Shown here: piece by piece, positions 59,120 to 64,000 of the stretch
Layout of the letters: the number at the start of each line of letters is the position of its first letter
How positions within the stretch are numbered: position 1 is the first letter of the stretch
Assembly (NCBI GenBank): GCA_944990035.1
Contig: CALYLX010000128.1
Span: forward strand, 620,001 to 684,000
DNA: 64,000 bases
From: Clitopilus passeckerianus
Taxonomy: Eukaryota > Basidiomycota > Agaricomycetes > Agaricales > Entolomataceae
Direction of reading: 5' to 3'
The notes under the pieces: model-generated
Told to the model about the DNA's origin: nothing
Database searches by the model: none
Seen by the model: only the letters and a program-made list of their open reading frames with translations
Program-made: the position numbers and the translations under genes

Positions 59120-60998
59120 TTAGTCGACCTTCAGCTGGCCATCAAGCTTTGCAAAGCCTTCAAAGAAGGAGCTGAAGAGGTCAATAGCACTCTGTACATC
59201 ATGTGAACCAGCCGTCTCTCGAATGGAATGCATCGAAAGCATCGGGTTTCCAACATCAACAGTGCGAAGGCCGATCTTAGAGAGCATCGGTCCAACAGTG
59301 GATCCACATGGCCTGAGTAGATAGTTATACGTCAGGTTCCCGGTCACGGACAATCTGCAAGTAAAATACTTACATGTCATTCCTGACCTCGAATTCTTGG
59401 ACCTGCCCTCCCTTGCGCTCAACCAACTGTTTCACAATGAAGGTCGAAATAGCATCGCTTGCATATCGCTGCTTCGCGTTGGTCTTGATGGCGATTCCGC
59501 CATTCATTACTGGCCTGTGCTTATCCTCGTGCTTGTTAGTGTAGTTAGGGTGAACTGCGTGGCCCATGTCCGCAGAAATCAGGAAGGAGCGCGAGATAGA
59601 CTGAGCACTGGTGGCTGGGGTCGGGGAAAGACGGTTCAGCAGGGAGGGATTAGGCTGGATTCAGCACCGGTGGTTGAGACGCTGCCTATTTCTTCGTGGT
59701 TGAAGAGAGCGATACAGTTGACGTTGTCTTCCAGCCCTGGGCTGGCTGTCGCTGAGATGGGAGCACTGTTTGCCATTGCCTCTACGGCACAGAAGCTGCA
59801 AGTCATTTGTTTAGGATACACAAGCTAACTAGAGAGGATAAAGAGCTCACGAGGATACCAGGTTATCCATGCGAGGGCTGAAAATGAACTCGTTGTTGAG
59901 TCCACCAAGAACAGCAGGCTGAGTATCGTAGAGATGCCTATGCACGATAAATGTTGTTGCATTGTTTGTAGGATTAGAGTAACGCACAATTCGAAATCAT
60001 GAATTTCTTCAGCCTTGACAGAAAGCTCGCCAGCAAGCAAGCCCAACAATTGCGGGTGATGGTTGGCCTGAATGCTGGAAGCGGAACGGACGGTTTTGTC
60101 CTTCTTTGTCGCCTCAGAATCGCTGTCGCTGTCATTTCCTGGGCCGTTTAGCTGGGATTCAACCAGGCCAAGGATGGGGACAAATTCGGTCTCCTGGTTG
60201 AATTTGAAACTATCATTGACATTCCTATCCACTGCTCTTGTTAATATGCTGCCACCAGGTGCTCTATGTGAATGCTCACAGTGAATTGCCAGCGTCGGAA
60301 TGCGAATCAAGGGCCTCTGAAGGTTGACAAGTCTGGCATGGAAGCCTCCATTTCCATCCGAAATAACGACTCGGCCAGCGATAGATAAATCCCTATCTAG
60401 CCAAGAATGCCAAATACCACCTCCGTAGGTCTCAACGCCCACTTGAAGATAGCCCTGCTTTGTTCGCTTTGAAACAGGTCGGACCTGATGACGGCAGAGT
60501 CAGTTCAGCATGGTAATGATGCTGCAAAGTGTTCAACTTGCTCGAAGGTTGGGGCTGTCTACGTGGGTGGCTACAATGCTCACGCCTGCTCCTGCTTTCC
60601 ATCCCTCAGGCAGAGTGAAAGCAATCAGGGATGCTTGATTCCTGTAAATTTCGAGATTAGCTTTCACGACACGTCTTTTGGTGAGCATACCTTGTGAAGT
60701 AGTATTTTCCACCAGCCGTCACATCCTTATCCCATTCTTCCTTCTCATGAAGCTGGATCCAATCAGATCGTCAGAAATGCCAAGGTTTCGGGAAGTCAAG
60801 TTATACCTTCTTGAATCCAGCTTTCTCGAGGCGTGTTACAGCATTGGCAACAGCATGAAACGGAGTCGGTGATTCATTAACAAACTTCAAAAACTTTACA
60901 GCAGCATCGGGCCCGTTTGGATAATGCATCATGGTCGAGATAAACCTGCCTTTGAATCGCAGACTCGACCGGATGCTTCGGGCCCCATGAATGTACAT
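59120..60998 (-). CDS. Aspartyl aminopeptidase (M18 family)
   Basis: Zinc aminopeptidase removing N-terminal Asp or Glu, of the DNPEP/Ape4 type. About 490-500 residues. Motifs: FLKFVNESPTPFHAVANAVT at the N-terminus, then after splicing GGGIWHSWLDRDLSIAGRVV, LIRIPTLAIHCE (His/Asp metal region), QPAVLGGLNNEFIFSPRMDN, CIALFNHEEIGSVSTTGAES (HEE catalytic Glu pair), SADMGHAVHPNYTNKHEDKH, RPVMNGGIAIKTNAKQRYAS, NDMPCGSTVGPMLS and RTVDVGNPMLSMHSIRETAG (metal His). The first ATG at 60998 adds a basic, acid-free leader (MYIHGARSIRSSLRFKGRF) before MMHYP, like a mitochondrial presequence; the internal ATG would give the usual cytosolic form. Divergent from UTP12 by 83 bases. Confidence 0.92.
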
Positions 60999-61081
60999 TC
61001 TGATCAAGCTTGTCACGTGCGCACAATCTTTTCGAGCTCGAATTTTCAGCGGACCTGCAAGTTGGGGAAGTTAAGGCTGCA

Positions 61082-64000
61082 ATGGTCCAAAGTTATCTGA
61101 AGCACGGCCCAACTCAGGTACTTTGGATTCTTCTTTGAACCAGGGACGTAGGCTCACAGTTTTTTTAGTGCTTTGGTTTGGTCTGCAGCGCCTCCTCAAA
61201 GTCCTACTACGATGGAAAGTTCGCATACGTACCGGCATTGGAAGATGTGCTGGTCTGGGACGTCAAGAAGGGCCAAATGGTGCGGTATGCCGTAATATGT
61301 GTGCAGCGTGACTATTGAACGCCCTTAGATTGCAATGTGGCACGAAACTGGGCACAGAGCGGAAGTAACATGCATTGAGAGGTCTCCCCGAAAAGACACA
61401 TTTGCCGTTGGATATGTGGACGGCTCTATTCGCCTCTGGAATGCCCTAAACGGCACAGTTATTACGACTTTCAATGGTCACAAAAAGTCTGTTACTGCTA
61501 TCGCATTTGATGAGCAAGGGACTCGACTGGCTTCGGGTTCTCAGGACACAGCCATAATCCTCTGGGATGTTGTTGCTGAGGCTGGTCTCTTTAGGTATGC
61601 TACCAAGTCCGGCATTTTTATGTTATCTCACATCTACTGCAAGGCTTCGCGGTCATAGAGATCAGATTACAGAAGTCAAATTCATCTCAACCTCGGCTCT
61701 GCCTTCCACCTCCACCACTTCAGCCTCGAGTTTCCTCATCACGAGCTCAAAGGACACCTTCATCAAAGTATGGGACCTATCCACTCAACATTGCATCCAA
61801 ACAGTTGTCGCGCACCGCTCCGAAGTGTGGTCCATGGACTTCAACCAAGACGAAGATTTGCTGCTTTCTGGGAGCGGTGAAGGAGATGTCAATGCCTGGA
61901 GAATTGATTTCGATGCCTTAGCACAGGGTCTGAGGGAGACCGAAACAGGAGAGGTCTGGACTTCTGGACGGCCTCATATATTGTCACTAAGTATCACACA
62001 GGTCGCAAAGGTCCTCCATCCAATAACCTCGTTGCCACTGTCGTCCAAGCATCGCGTGTCGCAAATCAGTTTCCATCCTTCCCAGCCATACCTGGCTGTG
62101 CAGTCTCACGAGCGTTCGGTAGAGATATTCAGAATACGAACAGAAGAAGAGATTCGTAAAAAACAGGCTAGACGGAAAAGGAGAGCGAACGAAAAGAAGC
62201 AAGGCGGAGACAAACCCGCAAAAGGAGCCAAGGACGAGGACAAACAGGGTGAGGAGGACGACGAGATCAAGCTCACCGACCTATTTACACCTCATGTCGT
62301 CGTCCGGGCCAGTGGCAAGATTAGATCGTTCAATTTTGTGGATGGCCCTGTCTCCAAAAATGGTCTACAGGTACGCTGATTCCTCATTTCTGCGGCAAAT
62401 TTTAAACCGATCTCTTCCAGCTGTTTGCCGCGTTATCCTCCAACGCTATCGAAGTCTACAACTTCCCACCCCCTCAAAAGACCAAAGAAGCCCTCGAAGC
62501 GACTCGTGCATTCTCTGTGGACATGCCAGGCCATAGGACTGACATAAGGACTCTTTCCTTGAGCTCGGACGATCAGCTTTTGGCCTCCGCATCGAATGGT
62601 CAGTACAAGCATGGTCTCCATACCTATGCGCCCACTCAAGTTTTCGATAGGTCTGCTAAAGATATGGAACATGAAGACTACTGCCTGTATCCGTACCATA
62701 GACTGCGGATATGCAGTCTGTAGCACATTCTTGCCTGGCGACCGGCATGTATGTCTGAATCTGTCTGGCTCTGTATATCTCAGCACTGAAAGCTCAAAAG
62801 GTCGCTGTCGGAACGAAGTCAGGGGAGATTCTGATATTCGACATTGCTTCTTCAGCCCTCATAAACACAATCCCTGCTCATACTGCCACCGTTTGGTCTA
62901 TGGATATCCGGCCGGACGAAAAAGTCATTGTCAGTGGGAGTGCTGACAAGGACGTCAAGTTCTGGGAACTGGAGTGGAATGCAAGCCTAACCTTTTATCT
63001 CGCCTTGTCTGCCGTATGCTCATCATAGTTACTAGACCGAAAATCAGCCCGTTTCACTTGTCCATATCCGGACGCTGAAAATGACTGATGAGGTTTTGTC
63101 CGTCAAATACAGTCCCAATAACAAATTCTTGGCGGTCTCCCTCCTCGACTCGACGGTCAAGGTCTTCTATCAGGACACCCTGAAGTTCTTCCTTTCTCTC
63201 TATGGACACAAAGTGAGAGCTTGCGCCATGTTAACACACTTCTGTCTAACGCAGGCCAACTTCTAGCTACCAGTCCTGTCAATGGATATCTCGGACGATT
63301 CCAAACTCATCGTAACGTGTTCGGCTGACAAGAATGTCAAAATATGGGGCTTAGACTTTGGAGATTGTCACAAGTCAATTTTTGCGCATGAAGAAAGCGT
63401 CATGCAGGTTGCTTTCGAGAAAGACTCTCATTATTTCTGGACTGTTGGTAAGGATAAGATGTTGAAGTACTGGGATGGAGACAAGGTAAGGCACTGCAAA
63501 TATCGATTGCTTTCAGTCAGCCAATGACAAAATTCGTTTAGTTTGAGAGCATACAAAAGCTCGACGGCCACCACGGTGAAATTTGGGCGTTGACACTTAG
63601 CCACCACGGTAATTTCGTCGTCACTGGTTCCCATGACAAGTCAATACGGGTTTGGGAGAAGTTAGACGAACCGGTGAGTGGCGTTTGATATATGTCTGTT
63701 GAAGCTGCTGTTGACTCCCGTGATAGCTCTTCTTGGAGGAAGAAAAGGAACGAGAACTCGAAACGCTCTATGAAAGTGGTATCGCAGACTCGTTCAACAG
63801 GGAACAGCCCTTAACCGGCGACGACCAGCCTGAAGCTGTCGCAGTGGCCAAGCAGACTACGGAGACATTGATGGCCGGAGAGCGTATCGTAGAGGCCCTT
63901 GATCTCGCAGACAAAGAACGGGTACTTTTCGAGGCCTATCATAACGACATGTCGAAGCTGGCTGAAGATGATGCTATGCGCATGCAACCACCTCCAAGGA
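61082..64000 (+). CDS. UTP12: U3 snoRNA-associated WD-repeat protein UTP12/DIP2 (3' end outside window)
   Basis: UtpB subunit of the SSU processome, with two tandem beta-propellers. The start [12 protein letters not shown] joins by an intron to [20 protein letters not shown]. First-propeller repeats include [74 protein letters not shown] and [18 protein letters not shown], then a charged Lys/Glu-rich insertion ([20 protein letters not shown]). Second-propeller repeats include [80 protein letters not shown] and [20 protein letters not shown]. The reading continues through [20 protein letters not shown] to the window edge; the C-terminal Utp12 domain is cut off. Confidence 0.93.

Noticed and set aside
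59397..59828. 143-codon plus-strand frame
   Set aside because: Lies opposite the catalytic exons of the aspartyl aminopeptidase; no domain of its own.
622..61082. Ribosome-biogenesis gene cluster (RRP8, IMP4, UTP12)
   Set aside because: Three such genes in 64 kb is not surprising given how many exist, and RRP8 is more than 55 kb from the other two.
1..64000. CRISPR arrays, bacterial operons, rRNA genes, complete transposons
   Set aside because: None seen on either strand; the region is ordinary intron-rich fungal DNA.

Overview
The window is nuclear DNA of a filamentous basidiomycete, most likely an Agaricomycete (mushroom-forming fungus). Almost every gene is cut by several short GT-AG introns of about 50-65 bases with CTAAC/CTGAC-type branch sites. 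Genes lie on both strands a few tens to hundreds of bases apart. The gene set is eukaryotic and includes several mushroom-type families, such as a WW-domain two-helix membrane protein and a Cys-rich disordered protein. I saw no CRISPR array, operon, rRNA gene or convincing transposon.

Layout. 0-2 kb: the 3' end of an unidentified gene and RRP8 (rRNA methyltransferase). 2.4-6.3 kb: a tandem pair of P-loop ATPases that look like the HerA/FtsK/VirB4 group, the first apparently intact and the second decayed. 6.3-8.1 kb: a DUF952 protein and a small Zn2Cys6 regulator. 8.1-10.5 kb: gene-poor. 10.5-12.5 kb: WW-domain membrane protein. 12.5-20.6 kb: nucleoporin NSP1, splicing helicase PRP5, PI31-type proteasome regulator and an acidic coiled-coil protein. 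20.7-24.3 kb: an ankyrin-dysferlin-FYVE-RING protein. 24.6-32.3 kb: kynurenine aminotransferase and an Slh1/ASCC3-type helicase with a shortened C-terminus. 32.6-38.3 kb: two tandem sugar transporters with different intron sets. 38.5-45.9 kb: IMP2, RNR2, VMA21, ALG8 and DRG1/RBG1. 46.2-51.3 kb: KCH-type potassium transport protein, VTI1, EMC3 and NCS-1. 51.8-55.0 kb: a Cys-rich protein and a PROPPIN. 55.2-64 kb: DAD4 (small, three exons), ATE1, IMP4, aspartyl aminopeptidase, and UTP12/DIP2 running off the end.

Functional links are loose, as expected for a fungal chromosome. RRP8, IMP4 and UTP12 all serve rRNA maturation. VMA21, EMC3, ALG8 and VTI1 belong to the ER/secretory system. Several pairs are head-to-head over very short spacers (DAD4/ATE1, aspartyl aminopeptidase/UTP12, VTI1/EMC3, WW protein/NSP1) and probably share promoters. 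The most unusual items are the HerA-like ATPase and its decaying twin, the intron turnover with a 4-base microexon in the transporter pair, the truncated Slh1-like helicase, and three evenly spaced ACGCGT boxes upstream of RNR2. All gene models were assembled by eye from reading frames and splice signals, so internal exon borders are approximate unless a position is given.
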